Below are positions 34,491-42,997 of a DNA stretch of 64,000 nt, piece after piece. This DNA is from Mycolicibacterium holsaticum DSM 44478 = JCM 12374 (GTDB lineage: Bacteria > Actinomycetota > Actinomycetes > Mycobacteriales > Mycobacteriaceae). The notes beneath the pieces are model-generated. The model did not search any database, was not told the origin of the DNA, and was given only the letters and a program-made list of their open reading frames with translations. The stretch lies in assembly GCF_019645835.1 (NCBI RefSeq), contig NZ_CP080998.1:4712001-4776000 (forward strand), in the 5' to 3' direction. Position 1 is the stretch's first letter. Every line of letters starts with the position of its first letter. The translations under genes were made by a program, and so were the position numbers.

Positions 34491-35521
34491 CAGGTCCGCA
34501 ACGGTGCGAACGCGAACTCACGCAGCCCGTCGCGCGGGTCCACCACGGCGCGAAAGCCGAGCAGCTCGGCGGCGCGGGCCGGGTCGGCGACGATGTGGCG
34601 GACGTCGCCGCTGCGGTACTGCCCGGTGACGACGGGCGCTGCGTCCCCGCGCGTCTCACACAGCTCGGTCGCCACCTGGGAAATCGAGATCGGCCGGCCC
34701 GAGCACACGTTGAACGCGGCGAACCCGCCGAGCCCGGCCGCCACCGCCGCCACGTTGGCCGCGGCGACGTCGTCGACGTGCACGAAATCGCGCATCTGCT
34801 GACCGTCCTCGAAAACCCTTGGCACGTCGCCGGATTCCAGCTGCGAGCGGAAGATGGCCGCCACCCCCGAGTACGGGGTGTCACGCGGCATGTACGGGCC
34901 GTACACGTTGTGGTAGCGCAGCGCGGTGACGACCCCGCCGGTCGCCTCCGACCAGGCCAGCGCGTAGTGCTCCTGGGCGGCCTTGCTGGCGGCGTACAGG
35001 CTGCGCGGCCGCAACGGCGCGTCCTCGCCCACCAGCCGCCACTGCACGAACGTCCCGCACACCGGGCAGCGATGGTCGAACACGCCCGCGTCGAGGTCCT
35101 CGCGCGTGCGCGGGTCCGGTTCGACCGGGCCGTGTTCGGGACAGTCGTAGCGGCCCTGCCCGTACACCACCATCGACGACGCCAGCACCAGCCGCTCACA
35201 TCCCGCCGCGAACATCTCGGCGAGCAGCACCGCGGTGCCGTAGTCGTTGTGGCTGCCGTAGGACGGTGCGTCGGCGGCGTTGACCCCCGCGCCGACCACC
35301 GCGGCCTGGTGACACACCACGTCGACGCCCTTCAGCAGCGGCGCCAGCGCCGGCCCGTCGCGGACATCGAGCACCCGGCAGCCGTCGGGCGCCTCGGCGC
35401 CGGGCCCGTGCGCGGCGGGCAGCATCGCGTCGACAGCGACGACATCGTGGCCGGCGTCGCGCAGCGCGGCGGCGATCCGGGCTCCGATGAAGCCCGCGGC
35501 GCCGGTCAGCAGAACTCTCAC
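34490..35521 (-). CDS. NAD-dependent sugar epimerase/dehydratase (GalE3-like)
   Basis: A 343-residue extended SDR, counterpart of Rv0536 (GalE3). It starts [16 protein letters not shown] with the NAD-binding TGxxGFxG motif; [12 protein letters not shown] carries the catalytic serine region; YAASK gives the YxxxK pair; [18 protein letters not shown] is a sugar-nucleotide segment. It includes a CPVCG pair in [12 protein letters not shown] within an inserted loop, possibly a partial metal site. GTG 35521 overlaps the phosphorylase stop by 4 bases. The sugar nucleotide acted on is not determined. Confidence 0.88.
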   Translation of the reverse strand: MRVLLTGAAGFIGARIAAALRDAGHDVVAVDAMLPAAHGPGAEAPDGCRVLDVRDGPALAPLLKGVDVVCHQAAVVGAGVNAADAPSYGSHNDYGTAVLLAEMFAAGCERLVLASSMVVYGQGRYDCPEHGPVEPDPRTREDLDAGVFDHRCPVCGTFVQWRLVGEDAPLRPRSLYAASKAAQEHYALAWSEATGGVVTALRYHNVYGPYMPRDTPYSGVAAIFRSQLESGDVPRVFEDGQQMRDFVHVDDVAAANVAAVAAGLGGFAAFNVCSGRPISISQVATELCETRGDAAPVVTGQYRSGDVRHIVADPARAAELLGFRAVVDPRDGLREFAFAPLRT

Positions 35522-36312
35522 GGCAGCTCGAAGGGCAGCTGGACGCCGTCGTGGGCCAGGCAGTGCGTGCAGGTGCGTTCGTCGTCGAGGTTCTCGATGG
35601 CCTCGTGGACGAGTTTGCGGAACGGCACCAGGTTGCGCTGAAACTCCGCGAAGACGTCGACGGCGCGTACCGCGCTGTTCGCGTCGATGCCGGCGTCCAG
35701 GTCGGTCACCAATGCGATGGCCGCATAACACATTTCGAGCTCACGGGCCAGCACCGCCTCCGGGTAGCCGGTCATGTTGATCAGCGTGAAACCCTGGCTC
35801 GCGAACCATTGGCTCTCGGCGCGGGTGGAGAACCGCGGCCCCTGAATCACCACCATGGTGCCGCCGTCGACGACGCCGGGCAGCCCGCTGGCCGCGGCGC
35901 GCAACGACGGGCAGTACGGGTCGGCGAACCCGACGTGGATGCCGCCGGAGTCGAAATAGGTGTCGGGGCGCCCGGTGGTGCGGTCGACGAGCTGGTCGGG
36001 CACCACCGTGGCGCCCGGGCCGTACTGGGGGGTGAGGCTGCCGACCGCGCACGGCCCGAAGATCCGCCGCACTCCGAGCGCGCGCAGCGCCCACATGTTG
36101 GCCCGGTAGGGCACGCTGTGCGGGGAGAACTCGTGGTTGACGCCGTGGCGGGGCAGGAACGCGACCTCGTGTTCGCCGACGGTGCCCATGGTGATCGGTG
36201 CGCTCGGCGCGCCGTATGGGGTGTCCAGGCGCACGCTGCGCGCGTCGTCGCCGAAAAACGAGTAGAAGCCGCTGCCTCCGATGACTCCGAGCATTGGGTC
36301 ATTGTCCGTCAT
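35518..36312 (-). CDS. S-methyl-5'-thioadenosine phosphorylase (Rv0535-like)
   Basis: A 264-residue MTAP/PNP-family phosphorylase, cleaving methylthioadenosine to adenine and methylthioribose-1-phosphate in methionine and purine salvage. Signs are GVIGGSGFY, the phosphate-binding [54 protein letters not shown] and LVTDLDAG; the aspartate in TDLD favours 6-aminopurines. ATG 36312 gives the family length. Only 15 bases (or 6) separate it from the divergent menA start. It leads the coupled operon with the epimerase and hydrolase. Confidence 0.9.
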   Translation of the reverse strand: MTDNDPMLGVIGGSGFYSFFGDDARSVRLDTPYGAPSAPITMGTVGEHEVAFLPRHGVNHEFSPHSVPYRANMWALRALGVRRIFGPCAVGSLTPQYGPGATVVPDQLVDRTTGRPDTYFDSGGIHVGFADPYCPSLRAAASGLPGVVDGGTMVVIQGPRFSTRAESQWFASQGFTLINMTGYPEAVLARELEMCYAAIALVTDLDAGIDANSAVRAVDVFAEFQRNLVPFRKLVHEAIENLDDERTCTHCLAHDGVQLPFELP

Positions 36313-36327
36313 GCGACGATGACGCTC

Positions 36328-37203
36328 GTGGCCAGTTTCGCGCAATGGGTCGAGGGCGCTCGCCCCCGGACGTTGCCCAACGCGATCTCCCCCGTCATCG
36401 CCGGCACCGGGGCCGCAGCTTGGCTCGGTGCCGCCTGCTGGTGGAAGGCGTTGCTGGCGTTGCTTGTTGCGGTGGCGATGATCGTCGGAGTCAACTACGC
36501 CAACGACTACTCCGACGGCATCCGGGGCACCGACGACGTGCGGGCCGGGCCGCTGCGGCTGGTCGGGTCGCGGCTGGCCGCGCCGCGGGCGGTGCTGACC
36601 GCCGCGGTGGTGAGCCTGGCCGTCGCCGCGGTCGCCGGGGTGGTGCTGGCCTGGTTCAGCGCGCCGTGGCTGATCGCGGTCGGCGCGCTATGCCTTGCCG
36701 GGGCGTGGCTGTACACCGGCGGGTCGCGACCCTACGGATATTCCGGGCTGGGCGAGGTCGCGGTGTTCGTGTTCTTCGGCCTGATCGCGGTGCTCGGCAC
36801 GCAGTACACCCAGGCGCTGCGGATCGACTGGGTCGGGGTGGCGTGCGCGGTGGCGATGGGGTGTCTGTCGTCGGCGGTGCTGGTGGCCAACAACCTGCGC
36901 GACATCCCGACCGACAAACAGACGGGCAAGATCACGCTGGCCGTGCGCCTCGGTGAGGGCCGTACCCGGGTGCTGTACCAGGTACTGGTGGCGACGGCGT
37001 TCGTGGTGACGCTGGCGTTGATGCGTGCGACGCCGTGGGCCGCGGCCGGCCTGGCGGCGCTGCCGCTCGCCGTGCGCGCGGCACGTCCGGTGCGCCGGGG
37101 CCTCGGCGGTAAGGCGCTGATCCCGGTGCTGCGCGACACGGGGCTGACGATGCTGGTGTGGGCCGTCGCGACCGCCCTGACTTTGGTGATTTCGGCGCGC
37201 TGA
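36328..37203 (+). CDS. menA: 1,4-Dihydroxy-2-naphthoate polyprenyltransferase MenA
   Basis: A 291-residue UbiA-family membrane prenyltransferase attaching the polyprenyl chain to dihydroxynaphthoate. It starts [27 protein letters not shown]; the first aspartate-rich motif is [14 protein letters not shown] (about residues 54-67) and the second [22 protein letters not shown]. Eight to nine membrane helices are expected. GTG 36328 matches the M. tuberculosis Rv0534c start; ATG 36319 is possible. The last residues (VISAR) and the TGA stop are encoded by a family A hairpin, unlike the tuberculosis protein's end. Confidence 0.95.
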   Translation: MASFAQWVEGARPRTLPNAISPVIAGTGAAAWLGAACWWKALLALLVAVAMIVGVNYANDYSDGIRGTDDVRAGPLRLVGSRLAAPRAVLTAAVVSLAVAAVAGVVLAWFSAPWLIAVGALCLAGAWLYTGGSRPYGYSGLGEVAVFVFFGLIAVLGTQYTQALRIDWVGVACAVAMGCLSSAVLVANNLRDIPTDKQTGKITLAVRLGEGRTRVLYQVLVATAFVVTLALMRATPWAAAGLAALPLAVRAARPVRRGLGGKALIPVLRDTGLTMLVWAVATALTLVISAR

Positions 37204-37238
37204 CGGACGCTCACGGGCGATAAGCGCGCCGAAATCAC
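37186..37238. terminator. 53-base hairpin repeat, family A copy 4
   Basis: Perfect 16-base arms GTGATTTCGGCGCGCT (37186-37201) and its complement (37223-37238), loop 21 bases. Compared with copies 1 and 2, the second base pair of the stem is T-A in place of C-G, a compensatory change that keeps pairing. It lies across the convergent ends of menA and the DUF1214 gene and provides the TGA stops of both, so a bidirectional terminator role is likely. Confidence 0.85.
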
Positions 37239-38338
37239 AAGTCGGCGACCTTGACCAGCTGCACCTGCGGGCGGGCCGGCACCTCGTCGGCGAGGAACCA
37301 GCGGAACGCCAGGTTGCCGCGTGGATAGTCCACCGTGGTGATCGCGTTCGGATGCTCGGTCATTGCCCGTGAGACGACGACGGTGACCGACCCGTCGGCG
37401 TTGGGCACGGCGGTGTGACCGTTGATCGAGCACCGGGCGTCATCGGCGCTGTGGGCGGCCATGAACTGGTTCCACACCACCAGGTTCCAGAACCGGCACG
37501 CCGGCGGGGTGTGCGTGACCACCAGCGCCTCGTCGTCCTCGAGCACGAAGCTGCCGTAGGAGTAGCAGGCGTCGCGCGCCGACCAGCCGAAGTTGGCGTC
37601 GGGCACCTGGTAGGGCTCGGCGAATTCGTTTGCCACCTGGGAGATCTCGTGGCCGAGCGTTTTGTCGTCGTTGGCGCGCACGCCGACGGCCAGCGGCACG
37701 ATCGCGAACATGGTGCGCAGCCACGCCGCGCTGGCCCGCAGTGCCGCAGCGGTTTCGGCGTCGCCGTGGCGGATGGGGTCGGGTTCGTCGAGCGCCTCGA
37801 TGCGCCAGGACACCGGGCGTCCGGTCGCCGGGTCGGCCTGGTAATCCCGGGTCATGAGCACGACGCCGTCTTCGGTCGGCCCCAGGTCGAAGGTGAAGTT
37901 GCCCTCGGCATCCATGGCGCCTGAGGAGTCCAGGTCGTCGTCGCGCACGATCGTCACGATGCGGTCCGACCACGCCCCGGGCGCGGGCTCGTTGTAGGCC
38001 GTCACCGAAAAGTACACGCTGTCACCGCGATTGCCGCTGATGCGGTAGCGCCGCTTCGGGTCGATCGGGCACATGTAGTAGTAGGCGTCGGTATTGTCGC
38101 CGCCCCAGCGGCGGTCGCGCCGATAGGGCGAGTTGACCTCGATCCACATCGGCCGGCTCGGCTCGGCGAACAGGTAGTTGTCCAGCGCGACGCCCAGCGT
38201 GGTCGCGAGCATGCGGTAGCCGTCGGCGACGTGGCGGTCGTCGGTGACGGCGCGCTCGCCCTCGAGGAAGGCGGCGTCGAGGCTGCCGAGCGTGTCGAGC
38301 AGTTCGTGCCACGCTCTCGTGGATTCGTGTTGCGTCAT
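37235..38338 (-). CDS. DUF1254/DUF1214-type protein
   Basis: A 367-residue protein of the DUF1214 group: RMLATTLGVALDNYLFAEPSRPMWIEVNSP, RRWGGDNTDAYYYMCPIDPKRRYRISGNRGDSVYFSVTAYN, and a C-terminal FWNLVVWNQFMAAHSADDARCSINGHTAVPNADGSVTVVVS domain typical for it. No catalytic residues are established. It has no signal peptide. Its ATG at 38338 overlaps the TetR stop by 4 bases, so it is cotranscribed with its probable regulator. The gene ends inside the family A hairpin. Confidence 0.85.
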   Translation of the reverse strand: MTQHESTRAWHELLDTLGSLDAAFLEGERAVTDDRHVADGYRMLATTLGVALDNYLFAEPSRPMWIEVNSPYRRDRRWGGDNTDAYYYMCPIDPKRRYRISGNRGDSVYFSVTAYNEPAPGAWSDRIVTIVRDDDLDSSGAMDAEGNFTFDLGPTEDGVVLMTRDYQADPATGRPVSWRIEALDEPDPIRHGDAETAAALRASAAWLRTMFAIVPLAVGVRANDDKTLGHEISQVANEFAEPYQVPDANFGWSARDACYSYGSFVLEDDEALVVTHTPPACRFWNLVVWNQFMAAHSADDARCSINGHTAVPNADGSVTVVVSRAMTEHPNAITTVDYPRGNLAFRWFLADEVPARPQVQLVKVADL

Positions 38339-38910
38339 GCACTGATCCCTTTCGTGATGAGTTCGGCGGTGCGGTTCATCCACGCGTCGTCGAGCGTGTC
38401 GGCGTGGGTGATCAGGGCCAAGAACGTGATGCCTGCGATCGCGTCGACGACGTCGGCCGCGCTCACCTCGGCACGGACCTCGCCGCGTGCGACGGCGACG
38501 TCGAGCCAGTCGGTCAGCCCGCGGCCCAGGATGTGGGCGAAGCGCTCGAGCAGCGCGGCGTGCAGGGTGGGATCGGCGGCCATCTCCCCGACCAGCCCGG
38601 GCAGCGCCGCACGCGCGGCCGGGGTGGTCAGCACGGCCACCGTCCGGCGCAGGATCTCGCGCACATCGCCGCCGACCGACCCGGTGTCGGGCAGCTCGGT
38701 GGCCGCCCCGATCGGGAAGACGGCTTCGTGTACGACGTGGGCCTTGCTGGGCCAGCGGCGGTAGATCGCCGGCTTGCTGGTGGCGGCCCGGCGGGCGATC
38801 GCATCGACGGAGAGCGCGGCGTATCCCGTCTGCCCGAGCAGCTCGACCGTCGCCTCGAGCACGGCACCGTCGATCCGCGGATCGCGGGGTCGCCCGATCT
38901 CCACCGTCAT
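38335..38910 (-). CDS. TetR-family transcriptional regulator
   Basis: A 191-residue TetR repressor. The DNA-binding domain is residues 1-55 (GRPRDPRIDGAVLEATVELLGQTGYAALSVDAIARRAATSKPAIYRRWPSK), and the C-terminal ligand domain is of the TetR_C type often seen with AcrR-like proteins. ATG 38910 faces a divergent sulfotransferase gene with 28 bases between starts that contain a candidate operator. It probably controls both itself with the DUF1214 gene and the sulfotransferase gene. The ligand is unknown. Confidence 0.9.
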   Translation of the reverse strand: MTVEIGRPRDPRIDGAVLEATVELLGQTGYAALSVDAIARRAATSKPAIYRRWPSKAHVVHEAVFPIGAATELPDTGSVGGDVREILRRTVAVLTTPAARAALPGLVGEMAADPTLHAALLERFAHILGRGLTDWLDVAVARGEVRAEVSAADVVDAIAGITFLALITHADTLDDAWMNRTAELITKGISA

Positions 38911-38927
38911 TACGAAACTGACAGTAA
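38910..38927. promoter_or_regulatory. Candidate TetR operator between divergent genes
   Basis: TTAC ... GTAA half-sites (38910-38913 and 38924-38927) with an inner palindrome ACTG-A-CAGT (38917-38925) occupy most of the 28 bases between the TetR and sulfotransferase starts. Position and symmetry fit an autoregulatory site. The two symmetry centres do not coincide, so the exact operator is uncertain. Confidence 0.45.
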
Positions 38928-38938
38928 CATAACCCGTC

Positions 38939-40174
38939 GTGACCGATCCCGTACAGCTGACCGACCTCGCCGAGCCCCGCTTCCCCGAGGCGGTCGAGCC
39001 GATCCGGCAGATGATGGCGGCGATGGCGCCCGAGTGCCCGCTCGACGCTGACGTGCTGCACGCCAAGGCCGCGGCCGAGACCGGCCTGCACGACTTCGGC
39101 GCCGACGACTACCGTGCGCGCTTGGACGTGTATCTGGCTGCGCTGCAGGAGATTCCCCACCTGCACGCGGCCGGTGTGGTGAACTTCCACGCGCAGCTGG
39201 TGCAATGGTTGAAGAACCGGCTGTTGTTGACCGACCTGTTGAACCGGCATCCGGAGATCCACGACATCGAGCTGGTGCCGCCGATCGTCATCGCCGGTCT
39301 GCCCCGCACCGGCACCACCCACCTGCACAACCTGCTGGCGGCGGGGCCGACGTTTCGCACGATCCCGTACTGGGAGAGCAACGAGCCGTTCCCGCTGCCG
39401 ACCGAGGTCGGTGTCGAACCGGATCCGCGCCGCCTGCGGATGGACGCCGCCGTCGAGTTCATGAACGCGGTGATGCCGCATTTCGCGTTGATGCACGAGA
39501 TGACGACCGATCATGTGCACGAGGAAATTCAGCTGCTGGCCAACGACTTCTCGTCGATGTTGTTCGAGACGCTCGCGCACGTGCCGCGCTGGCGCGACTA
39601 CTACCTGTCACACGATCAGACCCCGCACTACGAGCACCTGGTCACCCAGCTCAAGGCATTGCAGTTCCTGCGCGGCGGGCGGCGCTGGCTGCTCAAGTCA
39701 CCGCAGCATCTCGAGCAGCTGCCGGTGCTGAACCAGGTGTTCCCCGACGTCGTGGTGATCGTCACGCACCGCGACCCGGTGCCGGTCGTGCTGTCGATGC
39801 TGACGATGATCGCCTACTCGGCGCGGATGCACTGTTCGCCGGTGCCGGTGGACGAGATCGCGGCGTCATGGGTGCAGCGGCTCGAGCTCATGCTGGGCGC
39901 GCTCATCCGCGACCGCGACGTGCTGCCGCAGGATCGTTCGATCGACGTGCGCTTCGACGACTTCATGGCAGACGAAATGGGCGTCGCCGCAGCGATCTAC
40001 GAGCTTGCCGGGGAGACGATGAGCGCCGAGGAACGCGCCGCGATGCTCGGCTACCTCGAAGGTCATCAGCGCGGCAGGCTCGGCCGGGTGGCGACGTCGG
40101 CGCAGATGTTCGGTCTCGACGAGCACGACCTGCAGGCCCGGTTCACCCCCTACATCGAGCGGTTCCTCGGTTAG
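38939..40174 (+). CDS. Sulfotransferase-family protein
   Basis: A 411-residue protein of the Sulfotransfer_3 type abundant in mycobacteria. The PAPS 5'-phosphosulfate loop is GLPRTGTTHLHNLL (about residues 119-132), and the 3'-phosphate region is in VVIVTHRDPVPVVLSML, with KSPQHLEQLP before it. The acceptor is unknown; mycobacterial relatives act on sterols, glycolipids or menaquinone-like molecules. GTG 38939 begins it directly after the TetR operator region. A weak hairpin follows the stop. Confidence 0.87.
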   Translation: MTDPVQLTDLAEPRFPEAVEPIRQMMAAMAPECPLDADVLHAKAAAETGLHDFGADDYRARLDVYLAALQEIPHLHAAGVVNFHAQLVQWLKNRLLLTDLLNRHPEIHDIELVPPIVIAGLPRTGTTHLHNLLAAGPTFRTIPYWESNEPFPLPTEVGVEPDPRRLRMDAAVEFMNAVMPHFALMHEMTTDHVHEEIQLLANDFSSMLFETLAHVPRWRDYYLSHDQTPHYEHLVTQLKALQFLRGGRRWLLKSPQHLEQLPVLNQVFPDVVVIVTHRDPVPVVLSMLTMIAYSARMHCSPVPVDEIAASWVQRLELMLGALIRDRDVLPQDRSIDVRFDDFMADEMGVAAAIYELAGETMSAEERAAMLGYLEGHQRGRLGRVATSAQMFGLDEHDLQARFTPYIERFLG

Positions 40175-40185
40175 CACGACCCGTC

Positions 40186-40246
40186 GCGAGCAGACGTGAC
40201 ATCGCCCTGAAAACAGCGCAATGACGGGGTGCCGGCGGCTGCTCGC
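40186..40246. terminator. Weak hairpin between convergent genes
   Basis: Eight-base arms GCGAGCAG (40186-40193) and CTGCTCGC (40239-40246) around a 45-base loop, in the 90-base gap between the sulfotransferase stop (40174) and the convergent ClpC-N-domain gene stop (40265). The GAGCAGACG start resembles family C repeats. Termination is plausible but the stem is short. Confidence 0.4.
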
Positions 40247-40264
40247 CGGGAGAACGAGAAGGGG

Positions 40265-40831
40265 TCAGGCGGCCTGGTCGAGCAGGCCGGCGATCGCCGA
40301 ACGCAACTCATCCACGCCCACGTGCTCGGCGATCAGCCCGATGGTGAACTCGTCACCGCCGCGCAGGATGCCGAGCATGAGGTGCTCGCATCCGATCGTG
40401 CTGTCCTTGTGCGCCAGCGTTTCCCGCAGCGCGAGTTCGAGCACCTTCTTGGCGGGCTTGGTGAGCGGGACGTGGCCGAAACGACGGCTGCGCCGGCCGG
40501 ACTTGCCGAACGCGTTGTCCCAGGCATCCTTTCCGAACGCCCGATTCACCCGGTCACGGACGGCATTCAGGTCGATGCCGATCGACTTCAGCGCCTCGGC
40601 GTCGTCGTCGAACAGCGGATCACCCGATGGTGAATGTGCGTCCAGCCGTTCGCGGACCACCTGGGCGGTCAACCCGTAGCCGCTCAGCAGCCCGGCCAGG
40701 TCGCGCCCGGCACTCTGCAGGACGCCGACCAAGAGATGTTGGGGACCGATCGCTTCGGACTCCCGTTCGCGCGCCTCTTCCTGGGCAAGCGTCACCGAGA
40801 CGCGGGCGCTGCGGCTGAACCGCTCGAACAT
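40265..40831 (-). CDS. Stand-alone ClpC N-domain (Clp_N) protein
   Basis: A 188-residue protein with two Clp_N repeats and no ATPase domain. It starts MFERFSRSARVSVTLAQEEARERESEAIGPQHLLVGVL; the second repeat reads TKPAKKVLELALRETLAHKDSTIGCEHLMLGIL. In ClpC this domain binds substrates and adaptors, so this protein may bind ClpC substrates or regulate ClpC. A strong AGGAGG lies 7 bases before its ATG and inside the end of the HTH gene, with 1 base between stop and start. A similar ClpC-N/HTH pair occurs in other actinobacteria. Confidence 0.88.
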   Translation of the reverse strand: MFERFSRSARVSVTLAQEEARERESEAIGPQHLLVGVLQSAGRDLAGLLSGYGLTAQVVRERLDAHSPSGDPLFDDDAEALKSIGIDLNAVRDRVNRAFGKDAWDNAFGKSGRRSRRFGHVPLTKPAKKVLELALRETLAHKDSTIGCEHLMLGILRGGDEFTIGLIAEHVGVDELRSAIAGLLDQAA

Positions 40832-40832
40832 G

Positions 40833-41033
40833 TCATTTCCTCCTGTTGTGCTTCTGGTGTACGGCTTGTCGGCTGACCCCCAGCGCGCCGGCGATGGCCT
40901 GCCAGCTCCAGCCCTGTTCGCGCGCGTTCGCGACGTGGATCGCCTCCATCCGCTGCTGGAATCGCTGCAGCGCGTGCACGGCCTTCAGGCCGACCGCCGG
41001 GTCGGTGCTGGTCAGAGCGTCGATATCGATCAC
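40833..41033 (-). CDS. Small helix-turn-helix protein
   Basis: A 66-residue protein: an N-terminal helix region (DIDALTSTDPAVGLKAVHALQRFQQRMEAIHVANAREQG) and a C-terminal helix-turn-helix (WSWQAIAGALGVSRQAVHQKHNRRK). It is likely a dedicated repressor or activator of the Clp_N gene with which it is coupled. GTG 41033 is the start; the long open frame further upstream is antisense to moxR. An inverted-repeat cluster lies 4 bases upstream of the start. Confidence 0.82.
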   Translation of the reverse strand: MIDIDALTSTDPAVGLKAVHALQRFQQRMEAIHVANAREQGWSWQAIAGALGVSRQAVHQKHNRRK

Positions 41034-41036
41034 GCT

Positions 41037-41057
41037 GTCAACTTTACTTGACGTCAA
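41037..41057. promoter_or_regulatory. Candidate operator of the HTH/ClpN pair
   Basis: A perfect 10-base palindrome TTGACGTCAA (41048-41057) is followed toward the gene by a further half-site GTCAA (41037-41041) spaced 6 bases away, giving three GTCAA-type half-sites within 21 bases. It sits immediately upstream of the GTG at 41033 and about 70 bases before the divergent moxR start at 41130, so it could control both directions. Confidence 0.55.
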
Positions 41058-41129
41058 CGGTCGCGACAAGACGTGTGCGCCTACCCTCGCCGGGGTAACC
41101 AACGCTGTCCGCATCCCGAAAGGCCCTGA

Positions 41130-42131
41130 ATGACCGCAGCACGCACCGGACTCGACCGCCGCGATATCGCCGACGCGCACCGCATCGCCACCGCGGTCTC
41201 CGAGGCGTTCTCCGCCAAGGTCGTCGGGCAGGAGAACCTGCGCGAGTCGCTGCTCATCGGCCTGCTCACCGGCGGACACGTCCTCATCGAAAGCGTTCCG
41301 GGTCTGGCCAAGACGACGGCCGCGCGGGTGATCGCCGAATCCATCCACGGCGGGTTCCAGCGCATCCAGTGCACCCCGGACCTGTTGCCCAGCGACATCA
41401 TCGGCACCCAGGTGTACGAAGCCGCGACGAACTCGTTTGTCACCCAACTGGGCCCGGTGCACACCAACATCGTGTTGCTCGACGAGATCAACAGGTCCAG
41501 CGCCAAGACGCAGAGCGCGATGCTCGAGGCGATGGAGGAGCGCCAGACCACCATCGCGGGCACCGTCTACCCGATCCCGGAGCCGTTCCTGGTGATCGCC
41601 ACCCAGAACCCGGTGGACCAGGAAGGCACCTATCCGCTGTCCGAAGCGCAGACCGACCGGTTCATGATCAAGGAGATCCTCGGCTACCCCTCCGCCGAAC
41701 AAGAGGTCGAGGTCATGTTCCGGATGGACGCCGGGCTCTACGACCGCGAGCACCGCGCACGACCGGTCGTCACCCTCGACGATGTGCGGCGCGCGCAGCA
41801 CGTCGTGCGCAACGTGCACATGGACCAGGCGCTGATGCTTTACGCCGGCCGACTCGTCGGCGCCACCCGCAACCCCGAGCAGTTCCTGCCCGCCCAGCTG
41901 GCCCGGCTCGTCGAGTACGGCGCCAGCCCGCGCGCCACCATCGCGTTGTGCCAGACCGCGCGGGCCCTCGCGGTGCTGTCCGGCCGCGCCCACGTCGTTC
42001 CCGACGACATCGCCAAGCTCGCGCACCGGGTGCTGCGGCACCGGCTGATCCTGGGGTTCGAGGCGGCCAGCAAGGGCATCACGTCCGAGCGCATCATCGA
42101 GGCTGTCCTGCAGGCGATCCGGGTGCCCTAA
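41130..42131 (+). CDS. MoxR-family AAA+ ATPase
   Basis: A 333-residue MoxR ATPase. Walker A is SVPGLAKTT (residues 55-63), Walker B VLLDEINRSS (about 114-123), sensor 1 ATQNP, and MoxR-type EAMEERQTTIAGTVYPIPEPFLVIATQNPVDQEGTYPLSEAQ. MoxR proteins act with VWA-domain partners as chaperones that mature or load protein complexes. It is the first of six overlapping genes with DUF58 and VWA-like membrane proteins, the classic MoxR operon. It is divergent from the HTH/Clp_N pair. Confidence 0.92.
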   Translation: MTAARTGLDRRDIADAHRIATAVSEAFSAKVVGQENLRESLLIGLLTGGHVLIESVPGLAKTTAARVIAESIHGGFQRIQCTPDLLPSDIIGTQVYEAATNSFVTQLGPVHTNIVLLDEINRSSAKTQSAMLEAMEERQTTIAGTVYPIPEPFLVIATQNPVDQEGTYPLSEAQTDRFMIKEILGYPSAEQEVEVMFRMDAGLYDREHRARPVVTLDDVRRAQHVVRNVHMDQALMLYAGRLVGATRNPEQFLPAQLARLVEYGASPRATIALCQTARALAVLSGRAHVVPDDIAKLAHRVLRHRLILGFEAASKGITSERIIEAVLQAIRVP

Positions 42132-42133
42132 CG

Positions 42134-42997
42134 GTGGGCCAGCATCTCAACCGTGCCAAGGCGCATTTCGGCACCGATACCCGCGGAATGCTGGAGGGCG
42201 GACGCTACGCGCTGCTGCACACCCGCAGCCTGGAATTCGACGAGCTGCGCCCCTACGTGCCCGGAGACGACGTCCGCGACATCGACTGGAAGGCTTCCGC
42301 GCGCTCGGGGCAGGTGCTGATCAAACGGTTCGTCTCCGAGAAGCACCACAAGATCCTGCTGGTCGCCGACGCCGGCCGCAACATGTCGGCGCTGACCCCC
42401 AGCGGCGAGACGAAACGCGATGTGGCGGCGTACATCCTGGGCGCGTTCGGTCTGATCACCCTCGGCCGGGCCGACCAGATCGGCATGGTCTACGGCGACA
42501 CCCGCGGCTGTGTCAACATCCGGCAGCGACGCGGCGAAACCCACATCGAAAACATGCTGCACCGGTTCTACGCGCACACCCTCGCGCAGCCCGCCGTCAG
42601 CGACATCGTGTGCCAACTCGATTACGTCGCGACCCATTACCGCCATTCGATGTTGGTGATCGTGGTCTCCGACGAACCCGACGCCGACGGCCGCCTCGCC
42701 GACGCCGTCGACCGGTTGCGGGCCCGCCACAACGTGATGTGGGCGATGGTCTCCGACATGTCCGCGGTCGACGACGACCGCGGCGGCTACGACGTCGGCT
42801 CCGGCCGTTTCGTACTGAGCAGCGCCATGCTGGGGCCGCGGGTGCTGGCCGCCTACCGACGCGCCGAACAGGCCCGCGCACATCAACTCAACGAGTTTCT
42901 GACCTCCCGTGCGATCCCCTACGCCACCATCGGCGCCGGCAGTGAGATCCGGCCCCGGCTCGTCGAGTTGACCGAGGTGTTCGCCCGTGCCGGATGA
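42134..42997 (+). CDS. DUF58 protein of the MoxR operon
   Basis: A 287-residue DUF58 protein with the signature SLEFDELRPYVPGDDVRDIDWKASARSGQVLIKRF at residues 32-66, followed by a degenerate VWA-like fold (KILLVADAGRNMSAL; MLVIVVSDEPDADG). DUF58 proteins are standard MoxR partners; MIDAS-like DxSxS is only partly kept (DAGRNMS). GTG 42134 lies 2 bases after the moxR stop. The following gene starts inside its last 11 bases. Confidence 0.9.
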   Translation: MGQHLNRAKAHFGTDTRGMLEGGRYALLHTRSLEFDELRPYVPGDDVRDIDWKASARSGQVLIKRFVSEKHHKILLVADAGRNMSALTPSGETKRDVAAYILGAFGLITLGRADQIGMVYGDTRGCVNIRQRRGETHIENMLHRFYAHTLAQPAVSDIVCQLDYVATHYRHSMLVIVVSDEPDADGRLADAVDRLRARHNVMWAMVSDMSAVDDDRGGYDVGSGRFVLSSAMLGPRVLAAYRRAEQARAHQLNEFLTSRAIPYATIGAGSEIRPRLVELTEVFARAG

